Source: Clostridiales bacterium (GTDB lineage: Bacteria; Bacillota; Clostridia; Christensenellales; Borkfalkiaceae). Taken from it: a DNA stretch of 64,000 bases. Of the stretch, positions 38,679-46,465 are shown piece by piece. The DNA lies in assembly GCA_015055805.1 (NCBI GenBank), contig SVHN01000008.1, positions 1-64,000 on the forward strand. The letters are read 5' to 3'. Under the pieces are notes generated by a model. That model was given only the letters and a program-made list of their open reading frames with translations, was not told the DNA's origin and did no database searches. Position 1 is the first letter of the stretch. Each line of letters opens with the position of its first letter. The position numbers were made by a program, and so were the translations under genes.

Positions 38679-38713
38679 AAAAACGGCAATAAAAAGATTT
38701 TTCGCCGTTTTTA
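38679..38713 (+). terminator. terminator after AAA ATPase
   Basis: AAAAACGGC and GCCGTTTTT pair around a 16-base A/T loop, and the second arm supplies the T-run. The AAA ATPase stop lies about 25 bp upstream. Confidence 0.75.
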
Positions 38714-38781
38714 TATAGAAAAGGAGAAACGAAAGAAATTGGTAGAAGTGTTTTGCATGAAGTTACCAAAAGCGTTTACAA

Positions 38782-39357
38782 GTGAGAAATTATAATAAAG
38801 AGTATTATAGAAAAAATTCTGAAGCAATTTGTAAAAGACAAAGGGAATATTATAGGATAAAGAAAGAGAAAATTAAAAAATATTTAGAAGATAAAGATAA
38901 TTCCGTTGAAATGCCAAATGAAGTAATTGATTTTTTTGAAGACTTGCTTAGGCGGGAATATGAAAAATATGTAAATAAATGTAGAAAATGCTTAACAGTC
39001 TATGCTTATAAAAGTATGCAAAAGGTCAAACAAGCTTATGCAAGAAATGTGGAAGTATATTATCAAAAATATCCTTTTGACAAACATATAGAAAAGCACA
39101 TAAAGGGGGAACTATTTAAATTAGGCATTTTTGCAAATAGTGGTGAGTATGCAGATTGTTACGATTCTGGAATGTTGGCATATTTATATAGCATACATCG
39201 TTGTGCTGCGTTGAATTGTGATTACGTTCTTTTCTATATAAAGAAAATGATACGAATATATGTATGTTGTGCAAGAACAGTATATAGAGATTCGCATAAT
39301 TTTTGTCGTATTAATAAATGTAAAGAAGTAAGAATAGAGAATTCTTATAATATCTAA
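38782..39357 (+). CDS. hypothetical basic protein
   Basis: A 191-residue protein, very rich in Lys, Tyr and Cys, starting at GTG 38782 with no clear ribosome site. An ATG at 38757 in another frame reads MKLPKAFTSEKL and stops, so a frameshift near 38790 may have removed the real start. The segment YIKKMIRIYVCCARTVYRDSHNF is Cys-rich; no known family is seen. It lies in the decayed mobile-element zone and may be non-functional. Confidence 0.4.
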   Translation: MRNYNKEYYRKNSEAICKRQREYYRIKKEKIKKYLEDKDNSVEMPNEVIDFFEDLLRREYEKYVNKCRKCLTVYAYKSMQKVKQAYARNVEVYYQKYPFDKHIEKHIKGELFKLGIFANSGEYADCYDSGMLAYLYSIHRCAALNCDYVLFYIKKMIRIYVCCARTVYRDSHNFCRINKCKEVRIENSYNI

Positions 39358-39832
39358 TGATAGGTAAATAAATACTAAGCCGTTTAATAATTTGGGAGTA
39401 ATTAAATAGGGAAATAATAATTGTAAAAATGTCAGAATAATTAACTTTAAATATAGCACAGAATATTCTAGTAGAAATAAGAATATTAATGTTTAACCAT
39501 TATTTCAAATAATGCTGATAATATGAAATAATACGATGACTACACATTCCTGAACGGAATAAATAAGGAAGAGTCTATAGCGATATAGGCTCTTTTTGAA
39601 AAAGTGTCATAAAGTATTTACTTTCACTTAATAGTACGTTACTTTTGAAATAAGGATAATAGAATTTGAACGTTATTTCGAAAATCATTGACAAATTGAA
39701 ATAAAGTAGATTGTGACAATATTAACTGACAATAAAACAAATTAAAATGTTTAGGAAGTGAAAAATAAAAAACTAAAATAACATTTTATTGACGAAAATA
39801 GTAAAATGTGGTACACTGTTAAAACGAGGTTA
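39358..39832. other. 475-bp non-coding stretch with recombinase debris
   Basis: An AT-rich region without a gene. It contains the second recombinase tail remnant (39535-39588), the downstream AAAGTGTCATAAAGTATT segment that also follows remnant 1, and the promoter region of the AlbA_2 gene. Confidence 0.5.
39535..39588 (+). pseudogene. serine recombinase tail remnant 2
   Basis: The last 16 codons of the same recombinase tail (DYTFLNGINKEESIAI and stop) are repeated here: compare DYEQFLNGTNNEESIAI at the end of remnant 1. Sequence similarity continues past the stop into GTGTCATAAAGTATT. It is either the end of a second element or a duplicated boundary. Confidence 0.6.
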
Positions 39833-41314
39833 ATGATGATTGATTTATTACATTTGGAAAAATACCAAGAAAATAATCGAATCGAGGCGAAGAAAGCACT
39901 AGGTGGATTGCCTAAAAGTATTTGGGAAACGTATTCTGCGTTTGCCAATACTTTTGGCGGAATTCTTTTGCTAGGCGTTGAAGAATTATCGGACGGAAGT
40001 CTTGCTGTGGCTAATGGGGGTATTTCTAAGCCGAATGCCTTAATAAAAGAGTTTTGGGATATTGTCAATAACCCCGAGAAAGTAAGCGTCAATATTTTAT
40101 CAGACAAGGATGTGTGCGTACAAGAACTTAACGGGAAAAATATCATTGTAATAAATATTCCACGTGCGGATAGAGCATATCGCCCTATTTATATAGACGG
40201 CAATCCAATAACAGGGACTTATCGTCGTAATGGTGAAGGCGATTATAAGTGTACGCAAGAAGAATATTTATCAATGGTCCGAGATGCGTCCGTAAAAACA
40301 CAAGATATGCTTGTTTTGGAAGAAATGGATTTAGGCGTTTTTAACGAAGAAAGCATTAAGAGCTATCGTATGCGTATGAGTTTGTTGCGTCCGAATCACG
40401 TTTGGGGCGCTTTGGATAACGAAGAGTTCTTATTTCGTATAGGAGCTATTGGTATCGGGAAAGATGGTAAAAAGCATCCAACTTCTGCGGGGCTTTTGAT
40501 GTTTGGAAACGAGTACTTCATTACGCAAGAGTTCAATAATTATTTCCTTGATTATCAAGAGAAGTATGATGAAACTCTTCGTTGGACGGATCGCATTGTT
40601 TCTTCCTCTGGAGATTGGAGTGGAAATATTTACGATTTCTATTTTCGTATATATAACAAATTAACGCAAGATTTGAAAGTTCCGTTTGCTATGAAAAACG
40701 GTGTGCGTGTAGATGAAACGCCTGTTCACGAAGCGTTGCGCGAAGCATTAGCAAACTGTCTTATAAATGCCGATTACTATGGGCGTCAGGGAGTAGTAGT
40801 TGTAAAGAGCAAATCGGATATTTCTTTATCTAATCCAGGAGGCTTTAGAATAGAAATAGATGCAGCTAAGAGTGGCGGTGTGTCCGACCCACGAAATAGT
40901 GCAATGCTCAAGATGTTTAATTTAATAAATATAGGTGAGCGGGCCGGTAGCGGAATTCCTAATATTATGTCAGTTTGGGAACAACAAAAATGGTCTGAAC
41001 CTACGATAACGCAAACTTTTGGACCTGAACGAACAACGTTAACACTTTCATTAAAGGCAAATAGTACAAAAAGTGACGGTAAAAAAGTGACGGCAAAAAG
41101 TGACGGTAAAAAAGTGACGGTAAAAACTGCAGCACAGAAACAAGTTGTTATTGAATTTCTTACTAATAAAGTTTCTGCGACAAGTCAAGAAATCGCTGAT
41201 GTGCTTGACGTAGGATTATCGCGAACGAAAATCATTTTGAGAGAATTGGTTTTCGAGGACGTTATTGTGGCTGAGGGTGCCGATAAAAACCGCAAGTACC
41301 GATTGAAGAAATAA
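39833..41314 (+). CDS. AlbA_2 (Schlafen-type) ATP-binding protein with winged helix
   Basis: A protein of about 493 residues. The N-terminal AlbA_2 region holds YQENNRIEAKKALGGLPKSIWETYSAFANTFGGILLLGVEE, the central part HEALREALANCLINADY and RNSAMLKMFNLINIGERAGSGIPNI are the ATP-binding (HATPase_c_4) signatures, and the last 70 residues are a winged helix. Between them is a tandem SDGKKVT linker encoded by a short DNA repeat (41069-41126). ATG 39833 or 39836 follows ACGAGGTTA; the longer frame from 39806 lacks a ribosome site. Such proteins are putative transcription regulators and recur near mobile elements and defence genes. Confidence 0.85.
   Translation: MMIDLLHLEKYQENNRIEAKKALGGLPKSIWETYSAFANTFGGILLLGVEELSDGSLAVANGGISKPNALIKEFWDIVNNPEKVSVNILSDKDVCVQELNGKNIIVINIPRADRAYRPIYIDGNPITGTYRRNGEGDYKCTQEEYLSMVRDASVKTQDMLVLEEMDLGVFNEESIKSYRMRMSLLRPNHVWGALDNEEFLFRIGAIGIGKDGKKHPTSAGLLMFGNEYFITQEFNNYFLDYQEKYDETLRWTDRIVSSSGDWSGNIYDFYFRIYNKLTQDLKVPFAMKNGVRVDETPVHEALREALANCLINADYYGRQGVVVVKSKSDISLSNPGGFRIEIDAAKSGGVSDPRNSAMLKMFNLINIGERAGSGIPNIMSVWEQQKWSEPTITQTFGPERTTLTLSLKANSTKSDGKKVTAKSDGKKVTVKTAAQKQVVIEFLTNKVSATSQEIADVLDVGLSRTKIILRELVFEDVIVAEGADKNRKYRLKK
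41069..41126 (+). repeat. short tandem repeat inside the AlbA_2 gene
   Basis: AGTGACGGTAAAAA-type units of 13-14 bases occur four times in a row. A change in unit number would shift the frame before the winged helix, so this is a candidate slippage site. Confidence 0.7.
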
Positions 41315-41375
41315 TGGTCTTTAATGTGGTGAGCGTGATTTGTGTAAGTTTTATAAAAACATAGTAACGAAAAGT

Positions 41376-41424
41376 AATAATTGCTAAATCGAGTATTAAA
41401 AGCCTGATTTAGCAATTATTTTAT
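41376..41424 (+). terminator. terminator after AlbA_2 gene
   Basis: AATAATTGCTAAATC pairs perfectly with GATTTAGCAATTATT (15 bp), followed by TTATTATAG. The loop is about 15 bases. Confidence 0.75.
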
Positions 41425-41450
41425 TATAGCCTAAACCTAAACGATTGCAA

Positions 41451-41505
41451 GAGCAATCGGCTGTTAACCGATTTGTCGTCAGTTCGAGTCTGTCAGGGGC
41501 AGCCA
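41451..41505 (+). pseudogene. 5'-truncated tRNA-Asn (GTT)
   Basis: The GAGC of the D stem, the anticodon arm ATCGG-CTGTTAA-CCGAT, the T arm with TTCGAGT, the 3' acceptor AGGGGCA, discriminator G and encoded CCA are intact. The 5' acceptor strand and most of the D arm are missing. The anticodon stem differs from the tRNA at 401 yet still pairs, so this is a separate tRNA-Asn gene cut by rearrangement, not a simple copy. It marks a possible right edge of an island bracketed by tRNA-Asn sequences. Confidence 0.85.
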
Positions 41506-41541
41506 AACGAAAAGCGAATCACAAAAGTGGTTCGCTTTTTC
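41505..41541 (+). terminator. tRNA terminator hairpin (first copy)
   Basis: AAAAGCGAATCAC pairs with GTGGTTCGCTTTT around AAAA, followed by T. The same hairpin with one extra A in the loop is found at 45913-45950. Confidence 0.75.
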
Positions 41542-41659
41542 GTTACACTGTCTCCGACAGTGCATAAACTAACGAGTGATTTTGCTGTCGCAAAACACGT
41601 CGTCGACGTTCATACGCAAATAAATTTGCTCCTGAGTCCTAGTCCGTCAAGGCAGGCTA
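41506..41659 (+). repeat. ~154-bp hairpin-rich unit C
   Basis: Terminator hairpin, then perfect inverted repeats CACTGTC/GACAGTG (41546-41562) and GCAAAT/ATTTGC (41616-41629), then the tail TAGTCCGTCAAGGCAGGCTA, which resembles unit B's tail TAGTCTGTCAAGGTGGCTGG. The truncated SDR homology begins at the very next base. Confidence 0.55.
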
Positions 41660-42397
41660 GCTAAATGTGGCGCAAAAGTTGCGCTACTCGACATTAACTA
41701 CGACGCTGCTAAAGATTATGCGGACGAAATAGGCGAAAACGCTTTGGCAGTTAAGTGTAACTGCCTAGATAAGCAGAGTATAATAGACGCTAAAAAAGAA
41801 ATAAACGACAAGTTCGGCTCAGTAAACTTTTTAATCAACGGCGCAGGCGGAAACAATCCTAAGGCAACTTGTGATAACGAAACAATGACGCCCGACTTAG
41901 AAGGCGTTAAGGATTTCTTTGCTCTTGACGAAAGCGGATTAAAGTTCGTGTTTGACTTAAACATCACTTCAGCTTTTTTAGTAACCCAAGTATTCGCTAC
42001 CGATATGATTAAGACTGGCGGAAATATTATCAACATATCTTCAATGAACGCATACCGTCCCTTAACCAAAATCCCTGCATATTCTGCGGCAAAAGCAGGT
42101 ATATCTAACTTTACGCAGTGGCTAGCGGTACACTTTGCGCCTTGCGGAATACGCTGTAACGCAATCGCTCCTGGGTTCTTTGTAACCAACCAAAACCGTG
42201 GTTTACTCTTTAACGAAGACGGTACACCTACAGCAAGAACGGGCAAAATTTTAAGGGCAACGCCCATGAACAAGTTTGGCGAAATATCCGACCTTATCGG
42301 TTGCTTATTATGGCTATCTGACGACACGGCAAGTGGTTTTGTAACTGGTACTGTTATCCCTGTTGATGGTGGTTTCTCTGCTTACAGCGGCGTTTAA
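41660..42397 (+). pseudogene. 5'-truncated fructuronate/mannonate reductase (SDR, UxuB/YjmF type)
   Basis: About 245 codons matching the UxuB/YjmF group of short-chain dehydrogenases: NGAGGNNPKATCDNE, the catalytic ISSMNAYRPLTKIPAYSAAKAG (Ser, Tyr, Lys) and the end GFVTGTVIPVDGGFSAYSGV. The N-terminal ~33 residues with the TGxxxGIG NAD motif are missing: homology starts at LAKCGAKVALLDIN right after unit C. The remaining frame is intact but without the dinucleotide-binding Gly-rich loop, so it is most likely inactive. An internal ATG-type start near 41744 would remove even more. Confidence 0.8.
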
Positions 42398-42411
42398 TTT
42401 GTTTTGAAACT

Positions 42412-42579
42412 ATGGAAGAAACCAAATGGATTATTTGCCCAGAATGTGGATGTAAAACAAGAGTAAAGATTAAGCATACTACTATAATGAAAGATTTTCT
42501 ACTGTTTTGTCATCATTGTAAAAAAGAGATTACAGTTGACGTAGAAAATTTTATCGTAAAAGTAGTAAAAGAAAATTGA
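42412..42579 (+). CDS. cysteine-rich KTR protein, copy 2
   Basis: A 55-residue zinc-ribbon protein (MEETKWIICPECGCKTRVK, then FCHHCKK) similar to the one at 36248. Both copies are followed by near-identical sequence AGACGGTTAAAAGTCGGTGATATAT. It lies 15 bp after the truncated SDR, so the SDR and a mobile element are joined here. Confidence 0.85.
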   Translation: MEETKWIICPECGCKTRVKIKHTTIMKDFLLFCHHCKKEITVDVENFIVKVVKEN

Positions 42580-42879
42580 CAAAATAATTTTAATTTAAAC
42601 TAAACAGAATGATTGACCATCATAGGGATTAAAAATCTAAAGACGGTTAAAAGTCGGTGATATATTTATGAAAAACACCCCAAAAGTTAGACAAACTTTT
42701 GGGGTGTTTTTCAATGGTTAGTAAGTATGCTGTTGGAGAAAATAATTTTGTAAGCAAAATTTTGTTTGGCGAAAAATTGAGATATTTTAAATTAATGTGA
42801 CTAAAATGTTTTTACAAAACATAAAAAAGGTGTATAATCAAAATGAAATTATAAATTTAAATTTTTAAGGAGCAAAAAT
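42580..42879. other. intergenic region before nagB
   Basis: It contains the KTR-associated downstream segment, then the perfect stem AAAACACCCCAAAAGTT/AACTTTTGGGGTGTTTT (42670-42712, terminator), and TTTTAC...TATAAT around 42812-42838, a plausible nagB promoter with 16-bp spacing. Confidence 0.6.
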
Positions 42880-43665
42880 ATGAAAGTTATTATCAAAGAC
42901 AATTATAATTCTATGAGCGACTGGGCGGCACAGCACATTGCGGATGCAATAAACAATCACAAAGAAAACCGTCCGTTTGTTCTAGGCTTGCCTACTGGTT
43001 CTTCTCCGCTAGATGTTTATAGAAAATTAATAGAAATGAATAAAGCAGGAAAAGTAACCTTTAAAAACGTAGTCACTTTTAATATGGACGAATACGTAGG
43101 GCTTCCCAGAGAACACGATCAAAGTTATTGGTATTTTATGCATGATAATTTTTTCAATCACATAGATATTCCTGCTGAAAATATAAATATTTTAGACGGT
43201 ATGGCTAGCGATTTAGAAACAGAATGTAAACGCTATGAAGATAAGATTACATCTTACGGCGGTATAGATTTGTTTATGGGCGGTAGCGGGGTAGACGGAC
43301 ATATTGCGTTTAACGAACCATTTACTTCTTTGTCATCTAGAACAGGCGTACGCGCTCTTACTGAGGACACATTAATCGTGAATTCACGCTTCTTTGATAA
43401 CGACGTCAACAAAGTTCCCAAAACGGCGCTTTCTGTTGGTGTAGGAACGGTTTGTGATTCTAAACAAGTAATGTTATTAATCAGTGGCCACAATAAGGCA
43501 AGAGCATTACGTCATTGCGTTGAAGGTGGCGTTGACCACGCTTGGACGATAAGCGCATTACAACTACATAAAGACGGTATTATCGTATGTGATGAGCCTG
43601 CTTGTGGCGAATTAAAAGTTGATACCTATAAATACTTTAAAGAAATTTATAAAAACGAAAAATAA
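42880..43665 (+). CDS. nagB: glucosamine-6-phosphate deaminase
   Basis: A 261-residue enzyme that converts glucosamine-6-phosphate to fructose-6-phosphate and ammonia. It has LPTGSSP (37-43, phosphate binding), NMDEYVG (68-74, Asp70) and [13 protein letters not shown] (135-147, with the catalytic Asp139, His141, Glu146). Length is typical. ATG follows AAGGAGC. It stands alone with its own promoter and terminator, about 12 kb from the NagA-like gene whose product it would use. Confidence 0.95.
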   Translation: MKVIIKDNYNSMSDWAAQHIADAINNHKENRPFVLGLPTGSSPLDVYRKLIEMNKAGKVTFKNVVTFNMDEYVGLPREHDQSYWYFMHDNFFNHIDIPAENINILDGMASDLETECKRYEDKITSYGGIDLFMGGSGVDGHIAFNEPFTSLSSRTGVRALTEDTLIVNSRFFDNDVNKVPKTALSVGVGTVCDSKQVMLLISGHNKARALRHCVEGGVDHAWTISALQLHKDGIIVCDEPACGELKVDTYKYFKEIYKNEK

Positions 43666-43670
43666 GTTCA

Positions 43671-43700
43671 AAAAACCCGCCAGATGCTGGTGGGTTTTTG
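43671..43700 (+). terminator. nagB terminator
   Basis: AACCCGCCAG and CTGGTGGGTT pair around ATG, followed by a T-run, 6 bp after the stop. Confidence 0.9.
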
Positions 43701-43741
43701 TTTGTTTTTTGCGCTAAAATCGGCGTTTTACGGCAAAAATT

Positions 43742-43782
43742 AAGACCTATAAGAGCATTTTCACGCTTTTATAGGTCTTTTT
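43742..43782 (+). terminator. second hairpin downstream of nagB
   Basis: AAGACCTATAAGAGC pairs with GCTTTTATAGGTCTT (one G-T pair) and is followed by TTT. It may back up the nagB terminator or belong to a lost gene. Confidence 0.6.
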
Positions 43783-43903
43783 AATGCAAATTTTTAGAAA
43801 AATACCACGACAGATTTTGTCCCACACACTTTAAGCCGTTGTATGCTAAAACTCTCCCACACCTGGATTTGAACCTTGATTTGTTTGCATACAGCAAAAG
43901 GGA

Positions 43904-43957
43904 TTGACAAGTTATATAAAAATGAGTATAATTATCTTAAACTCTACGAAACGTAGA
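43904..43957 (+). promoter_or_regulatory. promoter with palindromic operator
   Basis: TTGACA (43904-43909) and TATAAT (43927-43932) are separated by exactly 17 bp, a consensus sigma-A promoter. TCTACG-AAA-CGTAGA (43943-43957) lies at the transcription start, where a repressor would block initiation. The next gene begins with an XRE helix-turn-helix, so autoregulation is likely but not shown. Confidence 0.65.
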
Positions 43958-44068
43958 ATTTTATTAAAAGGGCATTGATTTGCCAAAATGTGTGCTCAAT
44001 GATAAGTAGGTTTACTTTTTAGAATGTTTTTGGTAAAATAGTATCAAGAAAAAACAAAGGAGATTTTT

Positions 44069-45889
44069 ATGGAACTCTTTGGAAAGAAACATAGCATTGG
44101 AAAAACCATTGCGGAACTTAGAAAGGAAAAAGGTTGGACGCAAATTGAACTTGCTGAAAAATTGCAGGTTAGCGATAAGGCTATAAGTAAGTGGGAAAAA
44201 GATAGTGGAGCACCAAGCATTGAATTTTTTCCTGCATTGGCAGAACTTTTTGACGTTAGTATTGATTATTTAATGACGGGAAAGGAACCTGAACCCGAAA
44301 TTATTACAATGTCAAAAATCGAGCTTTGCGCGAAAAATGACGATTTGGGCTTGATAGGTAATTTTATGCCTGACACGATTGATGAAAACAAACAAGCATT
44401 TATTGACTATGTTAGAAAGTATAAAGCGAAGAAAGTATATAAATATTTTATAGAAAAGGGGTACTATGAAAAATTATGGGGAAAAATTAATAACGAGAAT
44501 ATTAATAAAAAGAAGAAAGATCATTACATAGAATTAATGGAAATAGATTGTGATTTGATTTTTTTAAGATATATTAGTAAGAAATATAATGATTTAAATC
44601 CAAGAAGGCAAGCTCTATCTCAACGTAATGGAGGGCATTCTTTTATGCTTTATTATGAAAGTATTCCAAACAAGCACAATAAGGATCTATATGACCATAT
44701 ACCTAAAGAAGCAGTTTGTCAATATTTAGAAAAAAACTTTGAAAAACTTTCTAAACAACAATATGATTTTTATTTTGGCGTAGGAGATATTCTTTGTGCT
44801 ACAAACGGTTGGATTAGAGGGATACCTGATATATTACATTTAGCTATTTGCAATCACAATAATAAGTTGGCACTATTACTCATTGATAAAATTAAAAAAA
44901 CAAATTTACATGTGAAAGAAGAAGGGCAAAGAAAAAATAAACATCAATATTATGACTGGGCGTTGGACAACTATTTCTTCCCTACTATAAATATAAAAAA
45001 AGAAACTGTAATTCTAGCATATCAACAAAAAGATAAAAAACTTGCCGAAGAACTTGAAAAAATTTGTCCTTTAACGAATTATGAAAGGAAAGAAGTTTTA
45101 GTAAATATGGATGACGAAACGTCTCTTCTTGAAAAACAAAAAGAGTTGGCTATTATAGATGGGATTCTTTGGATTGACAAATTGTTAGAAATTAACGATA
45201 TTAACATAATTAAAGATATGTTATATAAATATCCTATTCATGAATTAGAAAGTATAGAAATAAAGGAATCTAATTCTTATGCAAGTGAAAGAGAATCACA
45301 AAAAGTATTTTTTGATGCGAAAAAAGAAAATGTTAATTTTAAGGCTGGTCAATATATAACGGAAATGATTTTTTCTTGTAAGCTTTTTTCATATTCTATT
45401 ACAAACTGGGTAAACGATATATTATCTCGTGAAGGGCGTTCGTATTCAAAGCAATTAGAAATTAGAAAAAAATATGGTTGTAGTATAGCTGGACACGTGA
45501 AAGATTATTATACTGCTTTACCTCTTTTCTTCAAGGAATGTAAGGATAAACTAATAGCAACCTTACAACTAAATAATCTTAAAGAAAAAAACAACAAAGG
45601 TTTAACAAAAGAATATTTTATTTCTGAGTTGCGAAAAGGGAATATTGAAATTCTAATAATAAAGCTTTGTGTTAAACTAGAAACACACCTGAAATGTGAT
45701 TTAGGCTATGAAGGAACCTTTGAAGAAATGTTAAGTATTTATACGCAAAATTGCACATTTGAAACAGGGGAACTTTTGCACAAGTTGAGACAAAAACGTA
45801 ATGACATTGTACACTGTACTAATGAAGCGGCTGATATATCACTACTAGAATTGGAAAAATGTATAGATATTATTTCAAACATTAAATGA
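44069..45889 (+). CDS. XRE regulator fused to a HEPN-like domain
   Basis: A 606-residue protein. Residues ~10-68 are a helix-turn-helix of XRE type (IAELRKEKGWTQIELAEKLQVSDKAISKWEKD). The long middle is helical, without a known motif. The C-terminus ends in LHKLRQKRNDIVHC, an R-N-x-x-x-H motif (Arg577, His582) typical of HEPN ribonucleases, in a helical bundle. Such a motif is found in toxins of toxin-antitoxin and abortive-infection systems, so the gene may join a DNA-binding antitoxin-like part with an RNase in one chain. AAAGGAG precedes the ATG. Confidence 0.75.
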   Translation: MELFGKKHSIGKTIAELRKEKGWTQIELAEKLQVSDKAISKWEKDSGAPSIEFFPALAELFDVSIDYLMTGKEPEPEIITMSKIELCAKNDDLGLIGNFMPDTIDENKQAFIDYVRKYKAKKVYKYFIEKGYYEKLWGKINNENINKKKKDHYIELMEIDCDLIFLRYISKKYNDLNPRRQALSQRNGGHSFMLYYESIPNKHNKDLYDHIPKEAVCQYLEKNFEKLSKQQYDFYFGVGDILCATNGWIRGIPDILHLAICNHNNKLALLLIDKIKKTNLHVKEEGQRKNKHQYYDWALDNYFFPTINIKKETVILAYQQKDKKLAEELEKICPLTNYERKEVLVNMDDETSLLEKQKELAIIDGILWIDKLLEINDINIIKDMLYKYPIHELESIEIKESNSYASERESQKVFFDAKKENVNFKAGQYITEMIFSCKLFSYSITNWVNDILSREGRSYSKQLEIRKKYGCSIAGHVKDYYTALPLFFKECKDKLIATLQLNNLKEKNNKGLTKEYFISELRKGNIEILIIKLCVKLETHLKCDLGYEGTFEEMLSIYTQNCTFETGELLHKLRQKRNDIVHCTNEAADISLLELEKCIDIISNIK

Positions 45890-45912
45890 CAGCTATTTTA
45901 TGAAGGAAAGAC

Positions 45913-45950
45913 AAACGAAAAGCGAATCACAAAAAGTGGTTCGCTTTTTT
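45913..45950 (+). terminator. terminator, second copy of the tRNA-Asn hairpin
   Basis: AAAAGCGAATCAC-AAAAA-GTGGTTCGCTTTT plus TT, the same hairpin as at 41505 apart from one base in the loop. It follows the XRE-HEPN stop by 24 bp. Confidence 0.75.
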
Positions 45951-46285
45951 AACTTAATAGCTTATTGCGCGGTAAGCGAGATTTTTATGGCTCGACTTGG
46001 GAGAGTTAGTTTTCTATTTTTTTGCTTATTTTCTATTTTTTTGCTTATTTTCTTGTTTTTCCCTTCTCGTGCTTGATTTTTTTATAACAGTATGATATCA
46101 TAATGTTATGATACTATGATATCGTTGTAAAAATGGTGATTAGAATAGAATTTCAAATAATTATGAATAGAATAAAATTTTAAATAAATATTATGCAATT
46201 TTAAATAAAGTAATGGAATTTTAAATAAGGATAATGTACATCTAAATAAAGATTACGTTATTATTAAACAAACGGAGAGTATGAT
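45951..46285. other. intergenic region with tandem A/T-rich repeats
   Basis: Tandem 19-bp repeats with TTTCTATTTTTTTGCTTATT (around 46010-46050), ATGATATCA and TATGATA repeats (46092-46123), and a decamer array at 46151-46249. No gene is visible. Confidence 0.6.
46151..46249 (+). repeat. iteron-like TTTTAAATAA array
   Basis: TTTTAAATAA or a one- or two-base variant starts at 46151, 46178, 46199, 46219 and 46240. The last four spacings are 20-21 bp, two helical turns. Forty bases after the last copy begins a gene for a ribbon-helix-helix protein, so the array may be its binding site. Confidence 0.6.
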
Positions 46286-46465
46286 ATGAACAAAACAAAA
46301 ACGCCAACGGTTGATAAGGTTGCCTTTTCGTTGCGTTTGCCGCCAAATATGTATAAAAAGATTAGGGCAAGGGTAAACGAGATTAAGGAAAATGGGAATT
46401 ATGCTTATAGCATAAACGATTTTTTAACGGAAATTATCGAAAAGGGATTAAAGCATGAAAAATAA
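46286..46465 (+). CDS. Arc-like ribbon-helix-helix protein (59 aa)
   Basis: A 59-residue basic protein. The strand-like segment DKVAFSLRLPPNMYKKIRARV, followed by helix-turn and helix (YAYSINDFLTEIIEKGLK), fits the Arc/MetJ ribbon-helix-helix fold that binds direct or inverted DNA repeats as dimers. GGAG precedes the ATG. Its last 11 bp overlap the start of the araM-type gene, so the two are translationally coupled. Confidence 0.75.
   Translation: MNKTKTPTVDKVAFSLRLPPNMYKKIRARVNEIKENGNYAYSINDFLTEIIEKGLKHEK

Larger units (their letters stand above)
43701..44068. other. intergenic region upstream of the XRE-HEPN gene
   Basis: Non-coding. Besides the second hairpin it holds ACCTGGATTTGAACCT at 43860-43875, which resembles a minus-strand tRNA T-arm but does not fold into one, and the promoter and palindrome listed separately. 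Confidence 0.45.

Noticed and set aside
43850-43885. Possible tRNA on the minus strand (GGTTCAAATCC-like T arm)
   Set aside because: Only the T-loop-like bases are present; the T stem does not pair and no anticodon arm can be drawn.
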